A stretch of 64,000 bases of DNA, taken from contig JAPNXP010000014.1 in the NCBI GenBank assembly GCA_028753945.1, forward strand, positions 4,898,001-4,962,000, given 5' to 3'. The notes beneath the pieces are model-generated. The model saw nothing but the letters and a program-made list of their open reading frames with translations. It ran no database searches and had not been told where the DNA came from. The DNA is from Hexactinellida sp. DTS-2022. Its lineage: Eukaryota; Porifera; Hexactinellida. Shown one piece after another: positions 25,016 to 34,604 of this stretch; position 1 is the first letter of the stretch; every line of letters begins with the position of its first letter. A program made the position numbers and the translations under genes.

Positions 25016-25829
25016 GCTATTTGAATTGTGTTCGAAGGGTTGCCTTGTGAAAACTGTGTCTATTCAATGTCAGTTGTATGTAGATTCGTCAAAATGAACT
25101 CTTTCCGGTTCGTCATGTCTTTTTTAGAGTAACAAAATCGTCTTCTAAAGGGCTCATAAGATATACTAGAAATCATCACTTTTACTAACTTTCTAGTATG
25201 TATCGGGGTTAAAACCAGTGCAATTAAAGTGTGAATGTATGGCTCCTAGTAAACCTCTCGCATAGTTTAGTGACTTCTGGGTTAACTGGTGTCAAGAATA
25301 GCCTTGTCTAAATCTGGACTATTATTTTTAGCCAGTAAATCGTCTTCTAACTGGTCCATTTGCATAAATTTCAAATCTATGTTTTTAATGGAATATAATG
25401 CGAGTTTTCGGGGTAAAGAAGTGCTATTTGAATTGTGTTCGAAGGGTTGCCTTGTGAAAACTGTGTCTATTCAATGTCAGTTGTATGTAGATTCGTCAAA
25501 ATGAACTCTTTCCGGTTCGTCATGTCTTTTTTAGAGTAACAAAATCGTCTTCTAAAGGGCTCATAAGATATACTAGAAATCATCACTTTTACTAACTTTC
25601 TAGTATGTATCGGAGTTAAAACCAGTGCAATTAAAGTGTGAATGTATGGCTCCTAGTAAACCTCTCGCATAGTTTAGTGACTTCTGGGTTAACTGGTGTC
25701 AAGAATAGCCTTGTCTAAATCTGGACTATTATTTTTAGTCAGTAAATCGTCTTCTAACTGGTCCATTTGCATAAATTTCAAATCTATGTTTTTAATGGAA
25801 TATAATGCGAGTTTTCGGGGTAAAGAAGT
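25016..25829 (+). repeat. 407-bp tandem duplication, two near-identical copies
   Basis: Copy 1 is 25016-25422 and copy 2 is 25423-25829. I see only about two to three substitutions between them (for example CGGGGTTAAA versus CGGAGTTAAA, and TAGCCAG versus TAGTCAG). No ORF of note. It is either a very recent duplication or an assembly duplication. Confidence 0.9.
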
Positions 25830-25869
25830 TTATGCTTTTATAATTTCAATGAACTTGAGTTAAGAAAAT

Positions 25870-27236
25870 CTTAAAAATTATTAGTGAGAATATTATGTTA
25901 CTTTAAAGTATTTAGAAAATATTATACTAGACATGAATTAATATGGTACAATCAAGAATTATAAGAATAGTAATTAAAAGGAGCAGTAGGTATGCTAGTT
26001 ATTTGTACAGCAGGTAGAGTTGTACGGAAGCTAGTAGTAAGTCATATGGGATGAGTAATTAGGAGTATGGGAAGAGTAGTAAGTCATATGGGAAGAGTAG
26101 TTAGGAGTATGGGAAGAGTAGTTAGTATGGGAAGTGTATTGTGGAATATTTGCACCAGGATAACAAGGTACAGTTGGACTGTGAGAATTGCTGCAATGAA
26201 AACAGGAGTAGAAAGAAGAATAGTTGAATGGTTCCGTGTTAATAGGAGGAGGAGGATTGAAATAGAACTGTCGAGTTAAGCTGGTTACTATTTGGGGCGT
26301 CTGGCATATGTTGGACAGCAGGACCGATTCGCGTTTAACTCTCTCCACTGCTTCTGACAACAGCGTGGTCAGAGGCGCGTGAGAGACTCCGGCTGACGCT
26401 ATCTGCTGCAACACAGCTTGGAAGAAGAGAGTCCCTTGTTCGCACCTCAGAGACGGGCATCCCTCCCTCGTGCTCAGGGCCACCATCATGTCGCCAGCTG
26501 ACTCCACCATCTGTTCTATGTTACTCTCCCTGGACACAGAGTGTGTGTATTGGAATTCGCGGCAGTTCTGGAGGAAGAACAGCTTCGGTTTCCCCACCAG
26601 AGCGGGACAGCTGTGCGGCATGAATCGACTGATTATTTCCTCCACGCACACCCGCGCCCCGTCTCTCATGGCCAAGCCCTCCGCGGAGCCGTGAGCTCCC
26701 ATGAACACTGTGAGAGAGGCGAACGGGAGAGCCGCGCTGCAGACGAGACTGCGCACTCTCTCCAGAACCGATGCCAGCTCTCTGCTGCTCACATCCTGGT
26801 GCAGCTCCAGTTGGTAATTCAGCTCCGAGAATACCTTAACTGCGAGATTGGAGTCTCTCTCTGCACTGGGACGGTCTTGTAGGATGTTGATAAAAATACA
26901 CAGGTTTTTCATTATAATCTTTAATAGGTTTAAAATAGATATTTTTGGACCTTGACATTCTGTATTTATATATTTATTGAATTTAATATAGTATTTGGTG
27001 CCAAAACTTATTGTGCAAATTAATTTTAAATGCAAATTATTAGATCATTAAAATTATCAGGTTATAACTTTTCGTCTAATTCAGTTTCTGCATTGTGGTT
27101 ATTTGTAACTTATCAACAGCTTAAAATTGCTTATTATTACTATTCTTATAATTCTTGATTATATTATATTAATTATTGTTTAATATTTTATAATACTTTA
27201 AACTTAAAGTAACATAATACTCTCACTAATAATAAA
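25870..27236. repeat. ~105-bp inverted repeats flanking the caspase gene
   Basis: Left arm about 25870-25980, right arm about 27128-27236, inverted. Shared blocks include TTACTATTCTTATAATTCTT, AATACTTTAAA, AAGTAACATAATA and TCTCACTAATAAT, with small indels between them. They bracket the caspase ORF on both sides. Confidence 0.7.
26031..27035 (-). CDS. Caspase-like cysteine protease (C14), tyrosine/serine-rich tail
   Basis: 334-codon ORF; residues about 43-260 are the caspase p20/p10 fold. The His is in FMGAHGSAEG (H115) and the Cys in FLQNCRE (C158), standing where most caspases have QACRG. Basic residues likely to form the Asp-binding S1 pocket are kept: Arg in DRPSAERD, and Arg in PSLRCEQG. 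The p10 end QTPQIVTSLTRQFYF matches the conserved terminal strand. There is no CARD or DED; the first ~42 residues are AT-rich-encoded and doubtful, so an upstream exon may supply the true N-terminus. Residues 261-334 are an unusual Pro/Tyr/Ser/His-rich tail with NYSSHTP and SSHMTYY repeats. The role is presumably apoptosis or immunity. An inverted copy with a frameshift lies at 29304-30198. Confidence 0.78.
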   Translation of the reverse strand: MHLKLICTISFGTKYYIKFNKYINTECQGPKISILNLLKIIMKNLCIFINILQDRPSAERDSNLAVKVFSELNYQLELHQDVSSRELASVLERVRSLVCSAALPFASLTVFMGAHGSAEGLAMRDGARVCVEEIISRFMPHSCPALVGKPKLFFLQNCREFQYTHSVSRESNIEQMVESAGDMMVALSTREGCPSLRCEQGTLFFQAVLQQIASAGVSHAPLTTLLSEAVERVKRESVLLSNICQTPQIVTSLTRQFYFNPPPPINTEPFNYSSFYSCFHCSNSHSPTVPCYPGANIPQYTSHTNYSSHTPNYSSHMTYYSSHTPNYSSHMTYY

Positions 27237-28527
27237 AAAGTATAAAAAAGTGCCCAACCAGAAAATCCTAGATAAACCTCTGATGGTGACATGCATTGTA
27301 AAAAAAAGCGTTCATTCAAACAAATAAAACATAATAAAAAATCAATCAATTCAAAAATGGCCCACCACGTACAATACAGGAGCGACTTTACTTTTTCTTC
27401 TTCAACTGATCATATTATATGAATTTGGTCAGAAATTATATGTTCCAAAATATTTATTAAAATAACTAAAGTTTAAATATAATCTAAACATTTAATAACG
27501 ATCCAACTGTTAACTATTTGGAGACAATGTATTCAAAAACAAAATAAACTACAGTAGGTTTCTCTTATTATGAACATTCAGGGGACCAAAAATGGTGTTC
27601 ATAATAGAGAGACTTCATTATAAGCGAACTCAACTTAATACAAACCCTATGGCTATGTAATTTGTTAAATTGGGACCATAGGGCTTTTCAAAATAAGTTA
27701 TTTTCATATTAAGCAGCGAAAAATGGTTCACAATAAGCAGACCTGATTGTAGTAATAAATCTAAAATTTCATCTGTGCAGCAGGTTTTATATATTGCTAA
27801 TGGCATTGTTATCTCAGCTCACATGAAGTATCTCCGAGCATACGGGCGGCGGGATCGCTTTATAAATATTCCATTAGTTGATGACGTTAATATAGAATTA
27901 ATAATTACAATTAATTGGAGTGACGATTTATTATGGGCAATAAGAGGAAAAAAGGTTAGATATGTAGTCAAAAAAATAATTCAATAATTAAATTTCTTTC
28001 TTTAAGAATATAATATAAAATATTCAAGAAAGTTGAAAGAATGCATAAATTCTCAAAAAACAGTTAATTCAAGTTCCTAGAAGAGGAACATTGTAACATT
28101 TGCTCTTTAACTCACTCAACTTGTCAATTAAAGCAGCATTTCTTAAGTCAATCACTAAGAAATTAAACTGTCTGTTCACAATCGGTAAATATAATCAATA
28201 TTAGTTATATAAACGTATCAATAAAATATAATGCAATTGATCCCAATATTCTTCCAGATTCCTGTCTTTTCTGTAATGTGTTATTTTTAGCAATACAATA
28301 TTTTTTTTAAACCCTCACAGTTGGGATGGGAGTGTGATTGCACTTCCTGAATGTTTAATTTAACTATAATTTCAATATTCAAATTACATTTCATCTCAGT
28401 GTAATATAATTTAATTAATGTTTGAATTGTGAAGACTTCAAATGTTTAAATTGTCCAAATTTGAAATCTCTATCGCCAATGGTTTAGTCAGGCCATCGCG
28501 TACGGCCAGCCGGCCGGTATAAACTAT
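27036..28527. other. AT-rich spacer between the two caspase copies
   Basis: Contains the right arm of the caspase-flanking inverted repeat (27128-27236), a family F MITE at about 27551-27754 (TTATTATGAACATTCAGGGG ... TCACAATAAGCAGACCTGAT) and the start of a family H fragment at 27757. A 70-codon ORF at 27775-27987 could not be recognised. Nothing else is seen. Confidence 0.45.
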
Positions 28528-29085
28528 ACTAACCGGCCAAAAGTATTTGAACAGCAATAATTTGTATTCAGACATTTGAGGTTATACCATACTAACATTA
28601 GTAGATGCTACAAAATCGCTATTTACATAAAACGATATGTAAAGTATAATAAAACAGCAAAAATTTATAATTTACCGTTTTATGGAGGCGTTAAACTCAT
28701 TAAATATATAATTAGCTAATTAAATAATTAAGTTGTGAACATTAAGATGCAATGAGAATATATTCATTCTGATAGCAGATATGAATTCCACATGGTTAAA
28801 TGACTCTAACTGCATAATTTCAAATCAATCCGAATATTTTCTACTGTGATACAGCCACATTTCCATTTGTGCCACTTATGCCGCAAGTGGCACGTGGCAG
28901 AAACACTTATGCCACTTCGTGGATATTTGCTAAATTGAATTGTAATCACAAATTTTTTGTAATGTATATCTATAATAAGATATTTAAAGTCATTTCATAG
29001 TTTAGATAGCCGTTGATAAGTTATCAGACGAATATTGTGTGTGCATTAAAATCCCAATTGTTCAAATACTTTTGGCTTGTTAAGG
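28528..29085. mobile_element. Tc1/mariner-like non-autonomous element
   Basis: The left end CCAAAAGTATTTGAACA is matched inverted by TTGTTCAAATACTTTTGGC near 29057-29077, about 550 bp apart. Such ends resemble those of Tc1-family transposons from fish and invertebrates. An inner palindrome around GTGCCACTTATGCCGCAAGT (about 28875-28895) adds structure. There is no transposase ORF. It sits immediately 5' of the inverted caspase copy. Confidence 0.5.
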
Positions 29086-29303
29086 TAGGACTCAACTATA
29101 ACGTTTTTACTAGAAGAAGCACAGTAACAATTGAAAGTGCTTGGTAGTTCTCGCTTAGCTGGAATTAATTAAAATTAAAAACTTCCAAATCTAAAGAAGA
29201 TAAATATGTGGTTACTGAAAGCACTAATAAGTTTATAACATGATAATTCTATTGTGCCGAAAGATGTTTTGAAATTGCTTAAAATTTTTATTAATACAAT
29301 TAA

Positions 29304-30198
29304 TTGGACGAAAGTGTGAAATTCAATAAATGTATAAATACAGAATGTCAAGGTCCAAAAATATCTATTTTAAACCTATTAAAAATTATAATGAAAAACC
29401 TGTGTATTTTTATCAACATCCTACAAGACCGTCCCAGTGCAGAGAGAGACTCCAATCTCGCAGTTAAGGTATTCTCGGAGCTGAATTACCAACTGGAGCT
29501 GCACCTGGATGTGAGCAGCAGAGAGCTGGTATCGGTTCTGCAGTCTCGTCTGCAGCGCGGCTCTCCCGTACGCCTCTCTCACAGTGTTCATGGGAGCTCA
29601 CGGCTCCGCGGAGGGCTTGGCCATGAGGGACGGGGCGCGGGTGTGCGTGGAGGAAATAATCAGTCGATTCATGCCACGCAGCTGTCCCGCTCTGGTGGGG
29701 AAACCGAAGCTGTTCTTCCTTCAGAACTGCCGCGAGTTCCAATACACACACTCTGTATCCAGGGAGAGTAACATAGAACAGATGGTTGAGTCAGCTGGTG
29801 AGATGATGGTGGCCCTGAGCACGAGGGAGGGATGCCCGTCTCTGAGGTGCGAACAAGGGACTCTCTTCTTCCAAGCCGTGTTGCAGCAGATAGCGACAGC
29901 CGGAGTCTCTCACGCGACTCTGTCCACGCTGTTGTCAGAAGCAGTGGAGAGAGTTAAACGCGAATCGGTACTGCTGTCCAACACATGCCAGACGCCCCAA
30001 ATAGTAACCAGCTTAACTCGCCAGTTCTATTTCAATCCTCCTCCTATTAACACGGAACCATTCAACTATTCTTCTTTCTACTCCTGTTTTCATTGCAGCA
30101 ATTCTCACAGTCCAACTGTACCTTGTTACCCTAGCGCAAATATTCCACAATCCACTTCCCATACTCCTAACTACTCATCCCATATGACTTACTACTAG
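29304..30198 (+). pseudogene. Inverted caspase duplicate, frameshifted
   Basis: Near-identical inverted copy of the caspase region, including upstream AT-rich sequence and downstream flank to about 30265. Relative to the minus-strand copy it lacks 11 bases near 29537 (within the segment encoding SVLERVRSLV). The reading frame therefore changes and the protein splits: one frame covers 29304-29771 and another, holding the His/Cys core, covers 29584-30198. Outside the gap the core keeps AHGSAEG, QNCRE and SLRCEQG, and the tail is shortened. It is probably a recent pseudogene, though an allelic variant or assembly error is possible. Confidence 0.75.
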
Positions 30199-30265
30199 CT
30201 TCTATTCGTACAACTCTACCTGCTGTACAAATATCTAGCATTCCTACTGCTCCTTTTAATAATGC

Positions 30266-31370
30266 TTTCAGTAATCATCATCTCGTATATAATATCGTAT
30301 GCACCAACTGGAGAACAATAACTGTTAGTACAAGTGTTATAACGAATCCCATACTGGAAATCCTACAAATGGACAGGTAAAATAATTATAAGAAGTGTAA
30401 GTGTCCGTTCGCCTCTCCCCTAACATGTGTTATTTGACAACTACTGAACAAATATTTCCTTTGAAACTGGTGACCGCTGCACAACTTGGGTAGTATCCTA
30501 ACTCCTACAGAAACGAGCTGAAAAGCACGGTTGAATGGAATACCAGTTACGAAGGGGAATTTCCTCGAGTCATTTGAGAGGCTATCGGTCATCTCCGAAC
30601 ACGATGGATCTATACATAAGACAGGTTATAATTAGGTGATGCAGATTGTGGCGAAAAAATGTGATATGATTCACATACATACATGATACATCGAACACTG
30701 GGCTACCCATCTTCCAAAAACCTAGACCTGACAATAACCCTCTCCCTTAGGCCATTCGCCCAAACACGTCCATTTGGATCAAACCAATTTTTTCGAAAGG
30801 GTCCCACCCAGTGTATTATACAGCCATTTGTAATTACGCTCCTAATCCTGCTCTGATCCAATTTCCATACATCATGCTTCAAAAGGAGCGTCTCTCGCTC
30901 CTGGATAATTCCTTGGTCCCACCGGAGGATCGGGCTCCGGTGGGTCCAATCAACAATCCGGGAAGAACTTCCCCATACCAAATTACCATAAACAATAAAC
31001 GCATCAAGGGCCCTGCTAGTCATGGAACAGAGATCCAGTGACTACTGGCCCTTGTGGCTATAGAACGGACCAATGTAGCAACTTTCCTGAGACCGAAGTA
31101 ATTTACCTAGACGACATTCTCCTAGCTGCGAGCACCAACTCCAAATAGAAAATTTAATATCACTAAGGACCTGTATAACTCTGTGGACCCTGACTTTGGG
31201 CTGTGGAGAAGTTATTGAATTGATTGGTAATTATTAGATATCAAATAGACACAATAGAATACTAGAAATGTATGGGTAGACAGACGAAAAACAAATAACT
31301 GATTTGGATGAATGAACTTCCTCTCGACTCTAGACATTCTATAATGCACACTTAACAATTGATACATATG
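30266..31370. other. Spacer with repeat fragments
   Basis: Includes an inverted partial family N copy (about 30812-30930) that generates two opposing open frames near 30703-31041, neither credible as a gene. The rest is unremarkable AT-rich sequence. Confidence 0.4.
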
Positions 31371-31931
31371 TTGCAATGTATTAGAGAACTTAGTGAGTAC
31401 GCGTACACACCATTTAAGTTTGGTGTGTACGCGTATTCACCAAACTGTGTAGTGAGTACGCGTACACCCTAAATGTAATTTGTGTGTAGAGTAACTTTCG
31501 TGTAATGGGTTGTTTTCTGGGATTCTAAGCTCTAAGCTTCTAAGCTATTCAAAGCTGTTTTCTCCGTATCTAAGCTCATTTATATTTAGTAATAATTATT
31601 GTCTCAATCAATAAGTTAATTTATGTAAAACCTCTGAATATAGTTTATTAAGAAGCCGTAATACATTCCAAATGAAAGTTGAAGTTATTAATTATAAATC
31701 TGTTTAGAATCCCTTAATATCTCACTACATGATTTCCAGCTTCTTAACTAACTATATTCAGAGGTTTTACATAAATCAAGCGTGAAACAACTCATTACAC
31801 GAAAGTTACTCTAACACTCAAATTACATTGAGGGTGTACGCGTACTCACTACACAGTTTGGTGAATACGCGTACACACCAAACTTAAATGGTGTGTACGC
31901 GTACTCACTAAGTTCTCTAATACACTGCAAC
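31371..31931. mobile_element. Foldback element with repeated GTACGCGTAC subterminal motifs
   Basis: The whole ~560 bp is a giant palindrome. The outer arms start GTTGCAATGTATTAGAGAAC and end GTTCTCTAATACACTGCAAC. Within each ~130-bp arm GTACGCGTAC-type motifs (variants GTACGCGTATT) recur three times. The inner parts pair again through AACCTCTGAATATAGTT (about 31630) and its complement (about 31750). No ORF. It could be a foldback-type transposon. Confidence 0.75.
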
Positions 31932-32255
31932 AGAGACACTAAAATTCTTTTAACTAATTGAATGCTAGCTGCTAATCCATACTGGAAAACTCTCGAAATT
32001 AATAGGCTAAAGTTTTGTCACCTTTAGGTAGGGAAGATGTGAATATTTTTCGAACTTGTTTGTTTCTAAATACAGATTCCCTACAACCCTGCCAAATATC
32101 AAGTATGTAGCTCTTACTAGTTCCTCAATAAATTCCGAATAAATAAACAAATAAATCTAAAATTACACCTGTGCCGATAGCATGTTCCTTGGAGGCAGTG
32201 CCTCCAAAAGAATATGCTGTCGGCACAGATGAAATTTTAGATTTCTTAATACAAT

Positions 32256-32564
32256 CAGGTAATCAGGGCTAGTTATTGTGGACCATTTTTCACTGCTTAC
32301 TATGAAAAAACTTATTTTGAACAAGCCCAATGGTCCTAATTTAACAAATTTCATAGGGTTTGTATTAAGTTAAGTTCGCTTATAATGAAGTCTCTCTATT
32401 ATGAACACAATTTTTGGTCCCTAGCATGTTCATCAGTGGTGTTTTGCCAAAAAAAGAAGTGGGGGGGCGCTCCCTTTTCAAATTTAGCATTTTCTTAGAA
32501 AACATAGCTGAAAATGGCCCCCAATAATGAACATTGTTCATAATAAGAGAAACTTGACTGTAGT
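32256..32564. repeat. MITE family F (CTTATTATGAACA type)
   Basis: Inverted-repeat element with CAGGGCTAGTTATTGTGGACC at the left and ATAATAAGAGAAACTTGACT at the right. The middle carries TTTCATAGGGTTTGTATTAA. Related copies: 10034-10124, 11442-11577, 21163-21368, 27551-27754 and a fragment at 35904-36010. A short G-rich insertion (GTGGGGGGGCGCTCCC) lies inside this copy near 32460. Confidence 0.65.
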
Positions 32565-32745
32565 TAATTTTGTTTTTTAACACATTGTCTGCAAATAGTT
32601 AACATTTTTATCGTTATTCAATGTTTAGATTATTTTTTATTCAATATTTTTAAATATATAGTTTCTGACCATATTCATATAACCACTAGGCCATTTAACT
32701 TGTTAATTAATATTACTCAAAATATACTACTTATAGCAATTTAGA

Positions 32746-33333
32746 ATGTCAACAGATATCATATCAGGCACTATTCTAATGACTGTAATACTCAGCTCAG
32801 TCCTATTAATCTCCTTTTTGATCTCGAAATGTCTACCAACTACTAAGTACCTCAATAAGTGGGTGTGTACATGGCTTATATTTACGAGTATTATCAATGT
32901 TTGGGATTCAGGCTTTATACTAAATCGTCCTAATTCAATTCATAATCCATTATGGTCCATGTCCTATAGTATTTACACACAAGTTGATACCCTGTACTTA
33001 GACTTGAAGGATAATTTTATCTATTCAGTATGCTTGGCGAATCTATTTGAAGTTTTATTGAATTGTATTTCATTGTTGCTCTTGGTATTGCGTCGTTCCA
33101 AATCAGCTGGAATGTTAGCTATCATTGTGTCTTCAATGACACTTTCAAAAACAGTAATGTACTTTCTTATGGAAATTGTGAGTGGATTTGAACACACGAA
33201 ACAAAACGATCTATTGACCCTATGGACTTTTTATTTATTTCCAAACATAATATGGATTATTGTACCCATTTTTGTGATCTTTATTTCGAGCAATTCTTTT
33301 ATTGGAGATGATCAGTTGAAGAAGAAGAAGTAA
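32746..33333 (+). CDS. EXPERA-domain (EBP-like) multi-pass membrane protein, single exon
   Basis: 195 residues with about five hydrophobic segments (roughly 8-28, 38-58, 85-108, 118-140 and 155-178). Resemblance to the emopamil-binding-protein family: a conserved run DNFIYSVCLANLFEVLLNC where EBP has its D-N-F/T-V-C-x-E-x-I-T-A segment, YFLMEIVSGFEHT where EBP has YFLTE..DGF.H, and TFYLFPNIIWIIVP near the end where EBP has FYFVFMNALWLVLP. EBP is an ER sterol isomerase; TMEM97 and TM6SF are other EXPERA members. The final KKKK places lysines at -3 and -4, an ER-retrieval pattern. Catalytic activity cannot be judged from family resemblance. No introns. Confidence 0.7.
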   Translation: MSTDIISGTILMTVILSSVLLISFLISKCLPTTKYLNKWVCTWLIFTSIINVWDSGFILNRPNSIHNPLWSMSYSIYTQVDTLYLDLKDNFIYSVCLANLFEVLLNCISLLLLVLRRSKSAGMLAIIVSSMTLSKTVMYFLMEIVSGFEHTKQNDLLTLWTFYLFPNIIWIIVPIFVIFISSNSFIGDDQLKKKK

Positions 33334-33554
33334 AGTCGCTCCTGTGTATTGTACGTGGTGGGCCAGCATTGAATTGAGTGATTTTAGTATTTTTTATTAG
33401 TTTTAATGAACTCTTTTTTACAATGCATGTCACCAAGGCCACTATACTTGCATAAATCATGTCATTATTCTTATTTGTATGCCTCAATAATTTGTATTAT
33501 ATTGTCTGTTATTTAATAGGAATTTAATTATGCATTTATATAATTTATGCTGTG

Positions 33555-34112
33555 CTACTTGGAAGATTCATTCTTTTCGTCCTGTTCTTTGCTTTTCTGT
33601 ATCATAACCGCGGTTTTTGACACAAAAATAGCTCCTCCTATGTTCATATTTTGGGTAGGATTAACTCTAACTACATTTTTTCCGGACAAATTATCACTTT
33701 GTCTCTCTTCTTTTTGTTCCAAATCTACTTTTCTAATTTCCTCTTTAGTCTCTGATTTTGTTCCTATTTCTGTTACATTTGTTTTTTCCGTTGGCTTTCC
33801 AATATCTTCGTAGTTGTTAGCAAACCTAACAATCTGTGTTGGAGACCGCATTAAGTTCCTCCCAATGTTAAGCTGCTGTCCTATCTTCCTCAGTGCTTGT
33901 ATGTCAGTTTTGAATTCGTCAGATAAATTAGATATATCCTTGTCTTTGGCTACCTCTTGGTACACAACTGTAGACTCGCGTATCAACTTGATTAGATTTC
34001 CTGTGAGATACCCGGTTTGGCGAGCGTATAATTTGAACTTGGCTGGCCCCACAATGTAGGCAGTTAGTCCAGTTATTATGAACAGTTTGAGTAGCATGAA
34101 GTCTGTAATCAT
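33555..34112 (-). CDS. TatB/TatA-like single-TM protein (putative mitochondrial)
   Basis: 185 residues, single exon. A hydrophobic segment at about 5-20 ends in VGPAKFKLYARQTGYLTGN, closely resembling the TatA/TatB pattern of a short membrane helix, a Gly-Pro hinge, then an amphipathic basic helix (GPxxLPxxARxxG). The rest is charged and low in complexity, as in TatB tails. Nuclear TatB-like proteins are known from plants and some protists that keep mitochondrial Tat components. Whether this one works with TatC or has another role is inference. It converges on the EXPERA gene, with stop codons about 220 bp apart. Confidence 0.5.
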   Translation of the reverse strand: MITDFMLLKLFIITGLTAYIVGPAKFKLYARQTGYLTGNLIKLIRESTVVYQEVAKDKDISNLSDEFKTDIQALRKIGQQLNIGRNLMRSPTQIVRFANNYEDIGKPTEKTNVTEIGTKSETKEEIRKVDLEQKEERQSDNLSGKNVVRVNPTQNMNIGGAIFVSKTAVMIQKSKEQDEKNESSK

Positions 34113-34604
34113 ATTTATAAGCTAGCTATCTAAAGGGCCTTGTTATAAAGTATAAACAAAGCTATAATATCTGGTATCAGATACTATATTATATTTAGGA
34201 TTACTGTATATCAGCCAACACTTTTTACTGTGCCGACTACTATGTAGTGAGCCAGTATTGAAATCACTGCCTTGGTTAGCCAAGTTTCACCAATATCCTG
34301 AAAATCTGCCCGGGCGAGATTAATTTTAGTTATGATACAAGGTTCAAAGGTATGACAAATCATAGAAAAGTGTAAGCTAATAACCCTGTTTTTGGGGTTG
34401 AGGCCAAAGGCGGTAATGGACAAATCTGTGTCCCAAATACCGTTGTATGCTATGTACAGACAATTTCATGACAAAAAATCAAAAGGTAAATTGATATCTC
34501 ATTTCAAAAATCTCTCTCAGAATTGAGTTCTAGTTTCTTCAGCCACAAACTTGCCTAACTCCATATCTACTCAATAGAACAGTATTAGCCAGTGTAGTTG
34601 TATA
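34113..34604. other. TatB-like/CFAP69 divergent intergenic region
   Basis: About 490 bp between two divergent start codons, so it probably carries both promoters. It includes a family B-like fragment at 34196-34240. I see no further gene. Confidence 0.45.

Noticed and set aside
27775..27987. 70-codon ORF between the caspase copies
   Set aside because: Not recognisable; it begins beside a family H fragment and has no splice or family support.
30703..31041. Opposing ORFs of 76-106 codons
   Set aside because: They overlap each other and an inverted partial copy of MITE family N.
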